Origin: Hanleya hanleyi
Lineage: Eukaryota > Mollusca > Polyplacophora > Lepidopleurida > Hanleyidae
Reading direction: 5' to 3'
DNA: 64,000 nt
Assembly: GCA_036873755.1 (NCBI GenBank)
Contig: JAVTVY010039383.1
Location: forward strand, 62,001 to 126,000
The notes beneath the pieces are model-generated. The model was not told the origin of the DNA and did no database searches. It was given only the letters and a program-made list of their open reading frames with translations. Positions 1 through 11,839 of this stretch are shown here, one piece after another. The first letter of the stretch is position 1. Each line of letters starts with the position of its first letter. The translations under genes and the position numbers were made by a program.

Positions 1-2035
1 TACAAAAATGAGCCCTGTTATAGAATGCCGCTGCAAAAGGACGATACACAAAAGAAGTGTTGTAGAAAGCCACTGAAGAAGGCCGCTGCAAGAAATAACT
101 GTATCCTGGAAAACTGAGGTTCTAGAAAACCGCTACAGCACAAATGTTGCAGCTGCTGACATCAAGTCTACACAATCTGCTCAACAATATCATCACCAGT
201 CCCAGCCACCACCATGGTAACTTCCCCCAAACGCCTGATTTAAGAACACCATTAATCCTCTCTCATGACACTACACAATTGTATAAGTAGTAACAAAAGG
301 CAAGAATTAGCAGTTTGACCTATTTACAGGGTTATTTCCCTCTGTTTTGGCCAATTATTGCCTCTGGGACTGTTAGTTGGTCAACCCAGCCACATTTTCC
401 ATTGCTTACTCTTCGCCTTAATCTCCGGTAATAGCAGGTCACTTCCGGTGACTTTGTGACGTCAGGTCAATCATGCCTTGAATACTTCCCAGTCATTTCA
501 ATGTTAATTTATTCCCCAGTCACCTCAAAGTTAATTGACCTGAAGTGACATGTCTGGAAAAATCGGAGCGTGTCTGTGTGTGTATTGGGGAAGGGTGATA
601 CGTTATCAATGTGTGTATAGGGTCCCCGACACTATCTCCAGTACTATGTCCAGTATAATGGCAAGCGAGAAACCTCCATGTGATGAACTCCCCATGAAAG
701 ACCGACTGCAGACGAACTCATGGAATTATTTTCTTGTGGAGCAAATTATAGCTAGGGTGTGGGTATTTGGTCGATCCGTCTCTCGCTGTACAGAACGTAG
801 AGAGTGGTCCCAAGGCTGTTGGTTTACTTTCGCTCAAGAGTTAAATTGTGGATGCGTATTCTACTCATCCCAAGTAATCGCGGATGTACACACATCCTCT
901 TCTCTGATGTATATAACTTTTGTTTTGTGATGTCACTGCTATGAAGAGAATTGACTGAAAATGACGCAAACGTTGGCCAATCGAAAGAACGAAAATATTT
1001 TTGCAGTAGGGCGTATGGATAGATTATAAACTTCCACCTCTCGTACGGCGTCTACCAGTCAAATTGTCACCGGGTATTTCCGGGTACTTCGAATATGATC
1101 GCAGATAAATTATCTGAATTTTATAGTCAATTCATATTTGTTTGTTCTAATTGGGAACACTGAGTATCCGGTCTAGCGTGTTGGAAGCAGAAATGCTAAG
1201 ATTCCATGTCTCTCGATGTCTCACCGGAATATAACTAATTTGTGGTAAACAGAGTTGTCGAGCTAGTATGGCCCACCAGGCTGGCTCAAAGAACATCATC
1301 ACATTTGCCATTCTGTGTTGGAGAAAAGTTTTGTTTTACTGACATAATGCTGATTAAGATTTTGATAGTTTTCCATGAAAATCTTAGACCGGTCGATCTT
1401 TGAGCGTAGTGTACTGCTATATTTTCCGATATCAATCTCAAACAATGAATTGGCTTTGAGCAGCGAGGCGTGACACGCCTGTAATGTCCGATTTATTTCT
1501 GTTTCTGCCTGTGCTACAACATGAAGGCATGTTTTTAATCACTGATTGACCATGACGGAAAATGATCGTCGGGTGACCCTGATGTTTACGAAAGGCAGTC
1601 ATCATCGGCGGCTCAGCGTCATATACGTTGTGCAGAATCTGTTAGCAAAACAAAGAGAATCGAAACATCAGCTGGAATGCCCACTATCTGGTGGTGTTTG
1701 AAAACTCGAGAGATACAACTGTTGCACCACTTTTGCACCTGACAAGACAAACTTACCTCAGGCGCACTCAGTTTGCACTGGAAGCCTTTGAAGATGCGCC
1801 AGCACGGTTATATACTCATCGATCTGAAACAAACCAACCCCAACCATTTCCGACTGCAGACCCAGATCTTTCCTGGAGAGACCAAACACGTGTACATGGC
1901 GAGAGGATAAAGCAGGTGCATACGATTCATGCCTAGAGAGCGTTATGTAAACATACCTAAAAGCGGCTTCCCTGATTGGCTATGATGTAATAGAGGGGAT
2001 AATAAAATGGTAGACACGCTGCCCTTGTTAAGTTA
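1..2035. other. Intergenic stretch, no gene recognised
   Basis: A+T-rich DNA with only short open frames that lack family motifs. The first 150 bases hold a loose tandem repeat built on a GCCGCTGCAA-like core. No convincing exon with paired splice sites was seen. Confidence 0.5.
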
Positions 2036-2293
2036 TTCTGTCATCAAAGCTCCCGAGCTAGCGTATCTATTTGCGCTTAAGCCGATGCTAGGGACCGTGT
2101 GGATACTTCATAGTTTCTACATGAACATCTGCAAGAAAACCGCGACTGAGGTACTGAGGCTACGTCCAAGAATCCGTCGTATTATCGGATATGAATGTTA
2201 GGTGACGAGGGATGCATTCGTGTGGAGTCATATGGTTGCTTTTTAGTCGCCAGATGGCGTCAATTATTCCCATCTCTTGCATATCGCTCCATT
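2036..2293 (+). repeat. Dispersed repeat A, copy 1
   Basis: This block matches 26211-26462 along its length. Shared words include GCTCCCGAGCTAGCGTATCT, CCGTGTGGATACTTCAT, ATATGGTTGCTTTTTA and CTTGCATATCGCTCCA. Further fragments lie at 8761-8803 (opposite strand) and 25923-26046, and a related piece at about 11735-11790. The class is unknown; no coding motif or terminal inverted repeat is visible. It lies just upstream of the protease-like remnant at 2605. Confidence 0.75.
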
Positions 2294-2604
2294 TGTCTCT
2301 GTCATTCTCTTTCTCTTTCTCTGTACTGATGGAATGGCGGAGAGAATCACTCTGGAGGAAGATCTCGCCAACAATCAGTTGAGCCTCTGAAATTCGCTGA
2401 GCAAGAAAGGCATGGACTATTTCACCTAACATGGACACAGACCAGATGGCCGTGCTTGAGAATGATCCGTGGACACGGACTCGCCCCATTTAGAGTGTGT
2501 TTTCTGGAGACGTCTTCCCGCTAGACGCTAGCGTCACGTACGTCCTCAATACGGGCCTGATGGATCGACCAGTTTAACAGTGGGTTGTCCAATAATTCAC
2601 AGAA

Positions 2605-2871
2605 GTGGAAGGTGAATACTTTGATTCGTACGAACTGCCACATATCCATCCAAACTGGACTGCCTCGAGGAACGAAGGCACAGAGACCCGGTGTTGGAAC
2701 AGCCAAGTCAAGGCTTCAGCAGTAACGTGTGCGGACAGGCTGTTTTATAAAATCTACCACTGCCCTGGACAGTGCTTATTCACTATCATGCAAGACTTTG
2801 ACGAGTACCCCAAGGCCGAGATCCGAGATGCGCTGGTATATGATTGGGCCGAAGACCATTTTAATATCTAA
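2605..2871 (+). pseudogene. Remnant resembling an adenain/Ulp1-type cysteine protease
   Basis: An 88-codon open stretch begins with YFDSYELPHIHPNW, a tract like the one following the catalytic His/Asp region in adenain-type (C48-like) proteases of Polinton-like elements and adenoviruses. Downstream, a Gln (NSQVKA) and a Cys (VTCADRLFY) are spaced like the catalytic Gln and Cys of that fold. The stretch has no Met start, a stop lies just upstream, and the N-terminal half with the catalytic His is not found, so it reads as a degraded fragment. Assignment is by motif only. It may be debris of an element related to the one at 24.4-34.3 kb, because repeat A accompanies both. Confidence 0.4.
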
Positions 2872-4093
2872 TTTCTTGGCTCACGTTGTTGTGCTCATGT
2901 TGTTTTTCTGACGTGGTTGTTCACTGTATAAAAAATGAATTATCATCAGACACCCTGTCTTGTGTGTATTCTGTGCAACAGTTTACGAGCATAAACACTG
3001 GGCTATGAAATCCGTGTTTTCGTGTGACGAGATGCAATGCGCATGTTAGTGAATGTTCACGCAGAGCCCGACCATATCATGAACGCTCTAGTATTAACCT
3101 AGCTGAACGCTAAAAGAAATTTCAACAGCGGTAGTGAGTCCGTGTTTTGGGGGGTATCGCCGTATTTTAGAGGAGGCACAGTCGTTAAGATAGCCCTGAG
3201 AATTACGTTTTCAAAGAAATCAGGATTTCGCTGTGCCTGGTGTAAAAGTGTCAAGAAAGCAATGAATGAGCTTTACAGTGAGCACGAGAATCAGTGAAAT
3301 CGTCACACAAAGAGAGAGCGAAGACAAGGAAAAGGAAGATAATATACATCTGGAGTCTGGCGACCGATACCGGATACATCCTCAGAGGTGATCGTGATAG
3401 AAAAAAATCGTTGTGTATATTACCGTCCACCTGGACAACCTGGAGGGAGAGATCGGACCACCCCACCCCGTAATGGTACTACTCTGTATCAACCGGGCAT
3501 TCCCTGCAAGCAACGAAAAAAAAATCAAAAATCATGTGAGGGCCATTTTCGAGGCCAACCATTCTTTGCAAAAGGGAACTTCTCACCAAGCACAATTTTT
3601 TTTTTATGATATTGTTATGGTTTGAAAAGCTACCATGACACTATTTGCCTGACAAATTTGGCTCAAATATGGCCCACATCTCCCCACACACTCGCCTGCA
3701 CTCTGCGAACATGCTCTTTTTTGGCTACGTATGTGTGTCTCACTTATCCTACACCGGTCAAGACCTTTTAATCAACGAGAGTAATTCATCCCCGGCATGA
3801 CCACCCTATGCTGGCCTTCAGTGACGTAGGTAGGCGCCTGGTTCCGAATGCCGAGTTCCGAGTTCTCTACTACTCCCAGACTGCGCATACGCGTATCACT
3901 AGTCTGTCTCCCATGGGGGTTAGACGGTGTATGGTTATCTGTATATTTATTGATACAGACGACAAAAACTGCCTCTAAGGGGACAGCTATCCTTAACAGT
4001 ATTAACAGCGTACAGAAAGCGACGTGTTGTAAAATCATTGTACATATGTGCCACAGTATGTATGGATCATTTTGACAATGATAACCAACGTTT
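2872..4093. other. Non-coding stretch, nothing recognised
   Basis: Short open frames on both strands without family motifs or convincing splice pairs. Homopolymer A and T runs lie near 3520 and 3598. Confidence 0.45.
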
Positions 4094-4175
4094 GGTTGGA
4101 TAGCCGAATGGTCTAAGACGCCAGTCTTAAATGCTGATTCACACATAGGCGTGGTTTCGAATCCCATTCCTGGCA
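4094..4175 (+). repeat. tRNA-Leu-like sequence (TAA anticodon position), probably a pseudogene or SINE head
   Basis: Box A (TAGCCGAATGGTCTAAGACG), an anticodon loop reading CTTAAAT (anticodon TAA), a long variable arm and box B (GGTTTCGAATCCC) follow the tRNA-Leu layout. The acceptor stem pairs poorly: GGTTGGA faces TCCTGGC with two mismatches. That favours a tRNA-derived repeat over a working tRNA. ATGGATCATTTT precedes this copy and the next one. Confidence 0.6.
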
Positions 4176-4244
4176 CGCACCTTACCTTTTGTAATATCTC
4201 GATATATTGTAACTATATATATGGATCATTTTGGAAGCCACTTT

Positions 4245-4348
4245 TTCAGGCTGACCGAGTGTCTCAAGATCCATGAGATTTCCTTCATCCGGGGTATGGG
4301 TATACTGGTCTGCACATGCGTACCTGGGTTAGAATCCCACTTCTGACA
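4245..4348 (+). repeat. Second, more degenerate tRNA-Leu-like sequence
   Basis: TCAGGCTGACCGAGTGTCTC followed about 65 bp later by GGGTTAGAATCCCACTTCTG matches the 5' and 3' parts of a tRNA-Leu. Box A is altered and the middle is about 20 bp too long. With its ATGGATCATTTT leader it forms a diverged tandem pair with the copy at 4094. Confidence 0.45.
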
Positions 4349-4507
4349 TACAGTTTTACTGGTCGAAATAACAAAATCCACTATGCTTGATAAATTTGTA
4401 AAATATTTCCTTAAATACGCAGGTTAGTGTGTTGGGTGTAGAACCGTAGAACGCGTTGTATCCGGTACTCTGCAGAGGGATGTAACTCTACCAAGGTTGC
4501 CAGGCCC

Positions 4508-4765
4508 ATAATGCCCTATCCACAACACCATATGCCGCATGACTGAGTCTATTGGAGTCTCCCTGGGTGACTCACTTGTAATCTCACCCTTTCGTTCTCG
4601 GTAAAACGTTCCACTTCCGGCTGCCCATGCGCACTCTCAATCCCCACCCACCATACCCTATGGCACATGACTGGATCCAGGAGTCTCCTGGGGTAAACCC
4701 TCATGTTTATCACTACTCTCATTTTCCGAGGAGCGTCTCACTCTCGGTTGCACATGCTCAGTCCA
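4508..4765 (+). repeat. Diverged tandem duplication, about 140-bp unit
   Basis: 4508-4632 and 4651-4765 share, in order, CATAATGCCCTAT / CATACCCTATG, GCATGACTG / ACATGACTGGATC, GGAGTCTCC / GGAGTCTCCTGGG, and CTCGGT followed by CATGC. No open frame spans it. Confidence 0.4.
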
Positions 4766-5105
4766 CGCACCACAGACTCGCCCGTACTGCAAGAATCAGT
4801 ACTGAGCTAGTGGGGAACCCCGCATTGCCTTTAGAAGCTAACAATCTCATTCTGATCTGAAGCTTAACCTGATCTGTCGACTGTGTGTCCACAAGGAGGA
4901 ATATTGTGGAACAACCTGGGAATGTCCGATACAAACGCGGCACCACGTTCCTACTTGCTCAGACCCGTTTATTTCCCAGACAATCTCTGACTTGTTCGGA
5001 CATAGAGATAGGACATCTTTCGGAGCTATGATCATCTTGGTTTGCTTTCATACCTGTGTCTTTCGGCGACTTTCATCTTTGTGGCGGTCAATTCCGGTCA
5101 CGTGA

Positions 5106-5173
5106 GTGACATTTAACCCTGCGCAGTGGATTTTCCGGTGCTTCTTGTGCGCATGCGCAGGGTCAAATGTCAC
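5106..5173. repeat. Short inverted repeat / hairpin
   Basis: Arms 5106-5125 and 5154-5173 (GTGACATTTAACCCTGCGCA and its near-perfect complement, 19 of 20 positions) flank a 28-base loop. CCGG-containing DNA lies just outside both arms. Likely a tiny foldback MITE. Confidence 0.6.
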
Positions 5174-5524
5174 TTCCGGATTTAAGGATATGCAAACGTC
5201 AAAGATAAAATCTTTTATCCCGATCCATGTCTGAGCATAATGTCTCAATTGGATATTGTTTCTCTATATTGTTTACCATTGTCTACATGTCTGTGATTAC
5301 AAGGTGCATCATTTTGAAGTTGTTTCACCCAAATAGCCACCGGCCCTATATAACATTCGGTGATATTTTATCTGAGTTGACTGAGGTTGGCTACCCTGAT
5401 GAACATTTCAACAGGACCGACAATGATTGTGATTTTGATAGGCCTAATCATGTCGTGGCAATAGTATGGATGTAATGCAGTTCGTGTGAGATCTTGAAGT
5501 GCATGAAGTGCCCTGGGTTATGCT

Positions 5525-5560
5525 GAATAAGGCACAAGTTACGAAACGTAACGCCATCGA
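5525..5560 (-). repeat. Fragment shared with the 3' end of the RT-like remnant at 21.4 kb
   Basis: CACAAGTTACGAAACGTAAC and the bases after it match 21441-21475 with few changes. This is probably a 3'-truncated copy of the same retroelement in the same orientation. Confidence 0.5.
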
Positions 5561-5807
5561 TCTTAACATGCTGGCTATATCCCTGATGAATATAAAACAA
5601 TCTAGACAACACTGTTGGAACAAAATGGTCGAAACCACCAAGAAAAATTTAATGGCCTGCGCCCATATAAAGCATGATACAGACGTGACCGACCAAGCAT
5701 TATTATCCGATTACACTTTTCCTGGTCGGAGCAACAATGTATTGATTGGTCGGAGTTCGACCAGATAATACTTTGGTCGAACTGTACCATAGTTTATATG
5801 GTCAGAA

Positions 5808-5967
5808 CAACCATATATTTCTTGATCCCTTTTATCGACCAAGAATTTCCGACCAACATTTTCTTGCTCGGATACCGTTCGACCAGCGTTTAGATTATCG
5901 GAGGGAGCATATATTTCTTTGTCGCTTTTTTCGACCAAGAATTTCTGACCAACTTTCTCTTTGTCGC
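5808..5967 (+). repeat. Imperfect tandem duplication rich in CGACCAA / TTGGTCG
   Basis: 5808-5872 and 5907-5967 are diverged copies sharing CATATATTTCTT, TTTTCGACCAAGAATTTC and GACCAAC. The DNA upstream (5720-5800) also carries several inverted GACCAA/TTGGTC words. Confidence 0.6.
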
Positions 5968-6919
5968 AGCGACAATATACTTTTTAACAGTGAACTGCCT
6001 GCCATACCAATTTCCAAACCAGCACTTGGTGATAAACGAACAATTTAATTTAATGAGCCTGAAGTGAGTGCGAAGGTTTTTGAACTTCTCATGAACAGAT
6101 GGCAAAGGAAAAAATATATATATAGCCCAACTTGTAAAAGGAGACCATACATTATCGGAGATAAATAAGCGATCTTGACAAAGCGTTACGCCGTATGCAC
6201 ATCTGACAAAAGAACAAACGTACGCGTAAATATATAACTCCCTGCTATTTTAAAGAAAATTAGGACATATTAAACGGAGGCATCTCTTTCTTCAAACCAA
6301 AGGATCCGCTTACTGTGACACTGAGATATGACAAGATTTGCCGATAGTGATATACGTGATGTATTCAGCAGATTCTCTAGAACTCTAGTCGGACGCTGGG
6401 CGTGGGAACATCTTCCGCCGACACACGGTACATCACAGGTTAGTTTAACTGCTCTATAAGATCGATTCGAAAAGTCATTGTTAAGAATTGGGTTTTTTTA
6501 ACAACAATATAAGTGGGTTATATCATAGTCTTGTATGCCTCGGGGGTGGGGAGCGTTCACAAATTGTATATTTGTTTGCATAGCAGTGTGACTAACGTCA
6601 GTACTAACTTCACAGGACCTAAGTAGTAGGATTTGATATGATTTAAGTGTGTACCTTGACCTAAGACTGACCATTAGCTTTTCCGGGCTTGGATTGGACC
6701 AATTTCTATGGTACCTAATTAGGTAAAAAATTGGACCAGAAAATAGGTCACATTGACCTTGACCCAATTAGGTCAGGTCATCAGAGCGGCTATCTTGGTT
6801 TTTATTTACATTTCCCGGTAGAGTATGACCCCAAGACATATCGTGAGAATTTTCGGCACAAGCAAAATATTTAAAGGGTCCGAAATGCCACTGGTGCCCT
6901 CTCCCACCTCCCCAGGTCT
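5968..6919. other. Non-coding stretch
   Basis: No family motif or exon recognised. Repeated AATTAGGT / ACCTAATT words occur near 6715-6770. Confidence 0.4.
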
Positions 6920-7485
6920 GGGGCCGATTTCATGAAACCTCACTTGAGGCAATTTCCGCACTTGAAAGTTCAAGTGCACTTGAAAACCTCCCTTGACTTG
7001 AGTTTTTGCTTTTCATGAAAGTTCACTTGAACCTGAAATCGCACTTGAGTTCAAGTCTGGTCGGACCTCCCTTGAAAAACGCACTTGAAATAAAACCGTG
7101 CTTGAAATGACCAATACGAAGTGGGATGGTGTCGAAAAATAAGTTTTTTTTCATGTGCCCATGCATCATAATGTACGTATGGGTATTGTTCTTCATCTCA
7201 TAGATCCAAACATGGCACAGACATATTTATTTGACACCTGAAATTCTACCGATCGGCTTCGGCGCATCAAGTATCTTGAGCATGCACTTGATTCTGCGGG
7301 GGTACTATTTATTACCAAATCGCACAAAAGAGTTCCAAAAAGGTCACTTCAAACATCACTTGACCAAGTGCAGTCAAAAACGTTTGGTGAAACACAACTT
7401 GAGATTTTTTTGAAGTGCACTTGGTCAAGTGCGAAAATCGTCCTTGAGAAAGTCAAGTCAAGTGAGGTTTCATGAAATCGGCCCC
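6920..7485. mobile_element. MITE with 28-bp terminal inverted repeats and a CACTTGA-rich interior
   Basis: The left end GGGGCCGATTTCATGAAACC plus CTCACTTGA is matched by its complement at the right end (about 7458-7485). The interior repeats the word CACTTGA or its complement more than a dozen times. No transposase is encoded; the target duplication is unclear. Confidence 0.8.
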
Positions 7486-8760
7486 TGAGCTTTAAATCGC
7501 CCAGGGTTAACTCGAGTTTGTAAGGCTACCAGGCGACATGCGTATGATCAATAGGCAGGTCATCCTTGGTGACCCATCTACAGATTTAAAAAAAAGTCCA
7601 CTGGGTGCATATAAATGCATCAATATTACATCTGCATGTTAGTGAATTTGGAATAATGCTTTCCTTTATAGGAATACATTACCATTATATCTATCGTTTG
7701 GGATGACAGTGCTATATGAGTACAATGAAGTCAGTAATGAGGACTCGATGACTTGCTAAATCCACTGGAATGTCAATATTGTTATTCATCGGCTTTTGTG
7801 TTAAGAAATTTTTTCTAAGCACGCATATTGCTGTTTGTCACAGGAGATCATTGCTGTCTTGTACTGCTTGATAACTGCGGACTTCAGAGTACGTTTGTCA
7901 GAGCCAAGATTTTAGCAGATAATACAAACACAATGTCCAAGTTTTCTTTGTTAACAGACAGATTGGCGGCCCAGACAATGGCATTGCATATGGAAGGTTC
8001 AGCGATCGCTAAAATAGTCCATTTGCATTTAGTAATTGAATACTAATAGCCCACCTGTCCTCGTTAATCAAGTGTATATATAGACGAGGACACCTGCATG
8101 GTTTTCTTTCCTGGCTCCTGTTCACAGCTTTTGTAGATAAACTATATCCTATCTACTGTTGACCGTACCATAAGCAATCTGATTTAATCAGTATGAGAAC
8201 CCACGTGGTACTCATTTCACCGGTTGCAAACCCACTGAGGGACAGCCGGATACATGACGAGATTAAACAATGAGAATCAGTGCCCTCTACAAAGTCATTT
8301 GACCGTTTTTTTTTTTACAACTTTACGATTTTGAGTCGTCGCTTACGTCTGACGCTCATAATTAAACGCAAATATAAATGCGATAGAAAAGATGCCGTCA
8401 TACTGACAAGAAGTCATCTATCAACTGATCTATTCACAGTTGATAGATCCGAAAGGCTATTCTAGCTCTCATATTATCTCTCCCATTCTTGTATCTAGTT
8501 CCCCATTTGCAGCCGTGAGCCGTATATAATGTGGTCCCTTCATTCAGTATGTTTGCTGAGATATTCAAGAGGTGGGAAAAATGACATGATTACTTAAAAG
8601 CAAAAATATGACTCCACAGGAAAACCTACTTCTGCACCTCACATTCAGACTAGAATATGGAGGATTCTAAGAAGTGGCTTTGGTAGCTCAGCCGCGCTTT
8701 TATTGCGGATGTTCAGGTGGAAACTATGAAGTAACCACACGGTCCATAGCAGCTGCTAAA
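7486..8760. other. Non-coding stretch
   Basis: Nothing recognised except a small hairpin near 8415-8445 (ATCTATCAACTG and its complement). Confidence 0.4.
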
Positions 8761-8803
8761 GTTAGATACGCTAGCTCGGGAGCTATGATGACAGAACAGC
8801 TCA
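8761..8803 (-). repeat. Fragment of dispersed repeat A
   Basis: The complement of this stretch reads TCATAGCTCCCGAGCTAGCG, as in the copies at 2036 and 26211. Confidence 0.6.
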
Positions 8804-9402
8804 AAGAAGTAACTCATCTGAACATCGATAGCGTCTGGTGTAGTAAACGCCTCAAATAGTCAGAAAAACTAACCTGTAATGCCCGACGTCGTGCGGTAAA
8901 TTTCCCACAAGAACAATAATCCTAAACATATTTGTCAGAAGACAAGTACAGAGGGTGGGTCTCGGGGATTAACAGTCAACCAGCAGAATCCTGCTATATA
9001 CATATAGTGATTGATGAGATACATGTATGTAACAGGTGGGAAAATGCAACCAAGAGTGTCTGTAGAAACCAATATCATTATTTAGGCAGGTTGGCTAGAT
9101 ATGGAAATTACTTCCCTTGATATGGGGTTATCTCCACTTGATTGCCCGATACCGGGCGCTGTGATTCGCAAATAAAGACCTTTGAACCTTCAATATTTCC
9201 GCATGAGCAATCACGACCATCTTGGTTAAGGATAGTTCCCATGGCCCAAAATCAAGTAGCATAGGCCATGAAATCACGTGACTGAAGGCTAAATCACGTG
9301 ACTGAAGACCATGAAATCACGTGACTAATGCTCTTAAGCATGATTACGTCTAATTAGGATGCAAATTTGCGCTAATTAGTGTTAAATCAGTATGACTGGT
9401 TA

Positions 9403-9455
9403 CGGGTTAGGGTTAGGTTTAGGGTTTTGGGGTTAGGGTTAGGGTTAGGTTTGTG
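9403..9455 (+). repeat. Interstitial telomere-like (TTAGGG)n tract
   Basis: About seven TTAGGG units with variants (TTTAGGG, TTTTGGGG). It lies inside the TIR element, far from any chromosome end. Confidence 0.85.
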
Positions 9456-9494
9456 TTAGGTATATTAAAAAAAATCCAACGGTTGCTTTCAGCT

Positions 9495-9568
9495 GCTTTC
9501 GTGGCTCAGGGGTAAGATGCCTGACTATGGAGCAAAGAATGGCGGGTTCGATCCCCGTCGGTGCTAGT
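9495..9568 (+). repeat. tRNA-like sequence
   Basis: A box-A-like GTGGCTCAGGGGTAAGATGC and a good box B, GGGTTCGATCCCC, are spaced as in a tRNA. The acceptor ends do not pair well and the anticodon stem is weak, so a tRNA-derived repeat is more likely than a gene. Confidence 0.45.
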
Positions 9569-9940
9569 TCGTTATTTTCGAACAGGTTTTTTCTACCTCT
9601 TAAATTGTTGGACAGGTAAATACAGTGCCCCAACAACATGTGGAAATTGCTGGAAAAATTCTAAGTCCAACAAATAACAAATAACATGCCACTTGATTGT
9701 GGGCCATGGGAACTATCCTCGACCAACAATCTTGGCTGAAATAAAAAAGCACCATGGTTCAACCCTGCACATCATAGTGATTTGGCCTATTTGCTAAAAC
9801 GGTGAAGCTTATTCTGGCGTTGGCACTTACAGAAGGGTGTTCTGAATTAGTGCTCATACGCTTTAAATAGAAAAGGCTAGATATTTCAATATACCCATAG
9901 CTGGGAAGTTATGCAACACATGTGAATTAGAGGAAAATGG

Positions 9941-10183
9941 GTGCAACGAACCGCCTGCCAGTTCTCTCCGAGACATCTCCCCTCGACTTCAGACGTCGAT
10001 ATTACTAAGAAGACCGTCTTTGTAATGTTAAATGTTGTCGGTCAGTCATTAGGCCAAGGTCGCCGACAGCGTATCCAATCTGGCTATTCGTATTGTGTGT
10101 TATGTTACGCTTGTCGTTATATGTTTGCTCTTAATCAGATGTGACACAATTATGCAATAAAATTGAATTGAATTGAATTATCA
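9941..10183 (+). repeat. Possible 3' end of a non-LTR retrotransposon
   Basis: A short open stretch is followed by AATAAAATTGAATTGAATTG, an AATAAA signal with a (TTGAA)n tail typical of truncated LINE insertions. No reverse transcriptase motif remains. Confidence 0.4.
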
Positions 10184-10587
10184 TCACTGCTTTTCAGTTC
10201 ATGAATCTAATACCGCCCAAGGGCAACATTTTCATCCTGTACGATTATATAGCTAATATGTAGGCGGCTACTATAGTGTAATGTCTTTTGAGTATTTTTT
10301 GTTTGTGAATTATTGGCAACATGCATTTTCTTATAGTTTGAACATTCCCGATAAAGAAAATTATTGGTACCAAGTTTTCTTTCCAAAGTTTATATTAGTT
10401 TTGGTTAACTCTTTCTGAGCTTGATGAAAGGGTTTCGGAAATTCAGCTTCCTTTTGATCTTTTCGCTGTACCACGAGGATAAATAAAAAGCGAGAACCAA
10501 ACTGTCTGAGCTTTTGGAGATATTGAGATAATTTTGAGTCCATTTGCATAACACTAGTGGTCAAGCGTATTGCGTTAATTGTGAGGG

Positions 10588-10667
10588 TGTCGTGGCCGAA
10601 GTAGTTAGAGTGTTTGACTCTGACCCGGAGTGCCACAGCTGGCGTGGATTCGTCCCTCGCCAGTGAC
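10588..10667 (+). repeat. tRNA-like SINE head
   Basis: CGTGGCCGAAGTAGTTAGAG (box A) and GTGGATTCGTCCC (weak box B) are correctly spaced. CAGTGACCGCT-TATA occurs just downstream and again at about 10810, suggesting a composite repeat. Confidence 0.4.
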
Positions 10668-10869
10668 CGCTTACATATATACTCGCCTATTCACAAGGCG
10701 CTGGACTGATTCGGTGTCCATGGTAATATGGACTGATGGTGGAATTAGTTGCTACGCTAGACCTTCGCCAGCGGAGGCACTTGGGGAATAAAGTACCTGG
10801 GTGTCTTTCAGTGACCGCTATATAAATCCACTCACAGTAGTACATCGCATACACCGCTAGGAAGCTCAC

Positions 10870-11430
10870 ATGGTTAGACTATCACAGCACTTTCAGGATA
10901 GTAGTTCGTCCAATTGTAGAATTGTATAAATGTTCACTTCACAGCACGATAGTTGAGCTATAAATGTTGAGTGGTTCCAATTGATTGTATATTAATATGT
11001 ACTCCTATACGGAGGTGCTCCTATATAGAGGAGGGATCTACCCCGATCTACCAACTGAACTGAACTGAATGGTGGTCAACAGGGATCATCTGAGAATCTC
11101 GTTTATTACGGTTTTCGCCTACCTGTTGCGCATCAACGTGGCGCATATTTGTCCAAACCAGAGTAGCGTAACATTATTACTTACATAATTGCCGGCCGAT
11201 TTCCGGCTTATTCAAAACAACTCCTACGGTGAACATGGTGGATGAATTCAACCCTAGAGGGGACATTTGGGAATTCAATGGACGATTTCCCTCACCAGAA
11301 AATATGCATCTTCCTCTCTGTATGTTTTATTAGCATACCAGACACATATCATTTTAGTCTCAATTCGAGTCGATTTGCATAATCCTCGGAGTGAAGCATC
11401 ACAGGTGAATTCAAAATGGCGGTCATGTAA
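10870..11430. other. Non-coding stretch
   Basis: No gene or named repeat recognised. A short CTATA-GAGG / CTATAC-GGAGG duplication lies near 11000-11035. Confidence 0.35.
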
Positions 11431-11435
11431 GAATC

Positions 11436-11513
11436 CATGATGAGAATCGAACCCACATGTCAAGAGCCGTCTGACAACACAGGACGGCCGCTCTAAACCA
11501 CCACGGTCACATC
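11436..11513 (-). repeat. tRNA-like SINE head, minus strand
   Basis: On the minus strand GTGGTGGTTTAGAGCGGCCG (box A) is followed by TGTGGGTTCGATTCTC (box B). Acceptor pairing is poor, so a tRNA-derived repeat is the better reading. Confidence 0.45.
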
Positions 11514-11839
11514 GCTTCCCGCAAAAAAAGAGATGTTCTGTAACTGACTTTATAGAATACATAAATATGCAGACGGTGACCACCAATAGGACAATGCTTA
11601 GAAGGATAAACCACGACTTGGCAATCAAAAGGCAACCTCGTCTCATTTTTTGTGTGAGGGACTAGGGTCCTGATGTCTGTCTTGTGTGGCCACGATGTGG
11701 ATTCGATTGCCTTCACAGCCAATCCTTGATTTCTTATTGAATGTCTGTATATGCCTGGATTCTGCTGGTGGTCACTAGCCCCGAGGCCGGGCCTGTGTAC
11801 ATTGTATGTATTGATGTATTGTGTTAGGACCGGGAATCT

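Larger units (their letters stand above)
9222..9726. mobile_element. 505-bp element with 36-bp TIRs carrying telomere-like repeats
   Basis: 9222-9257 and 9691-9726 are inverted copies with 33 of 36 positions identical (core GATAGTTCCCATGGCCCA). Between them lie a triple CACGTGACT tandem (9272-9325), a (TTAGGG)-like tract and a tRNA-like block. No protein is encoded. I infer a non-autonomous DNA element that captured or evolved these repeats. Confidence 0.75.

Noticed and set aside
550..930. 126-codon open frame
   Set aside because: Composition and lack of any motif suggest a chance frame.
9403..9455. Chromosome end
   Set aside because: The tract is short, irregular and flanked by ordinary sequence within a TIR element.
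11275..11646. 123-codon minus-strand open frame
   Set aside because: It reads through a tRNA-like SINE head, so it is a by-product of the repeat.
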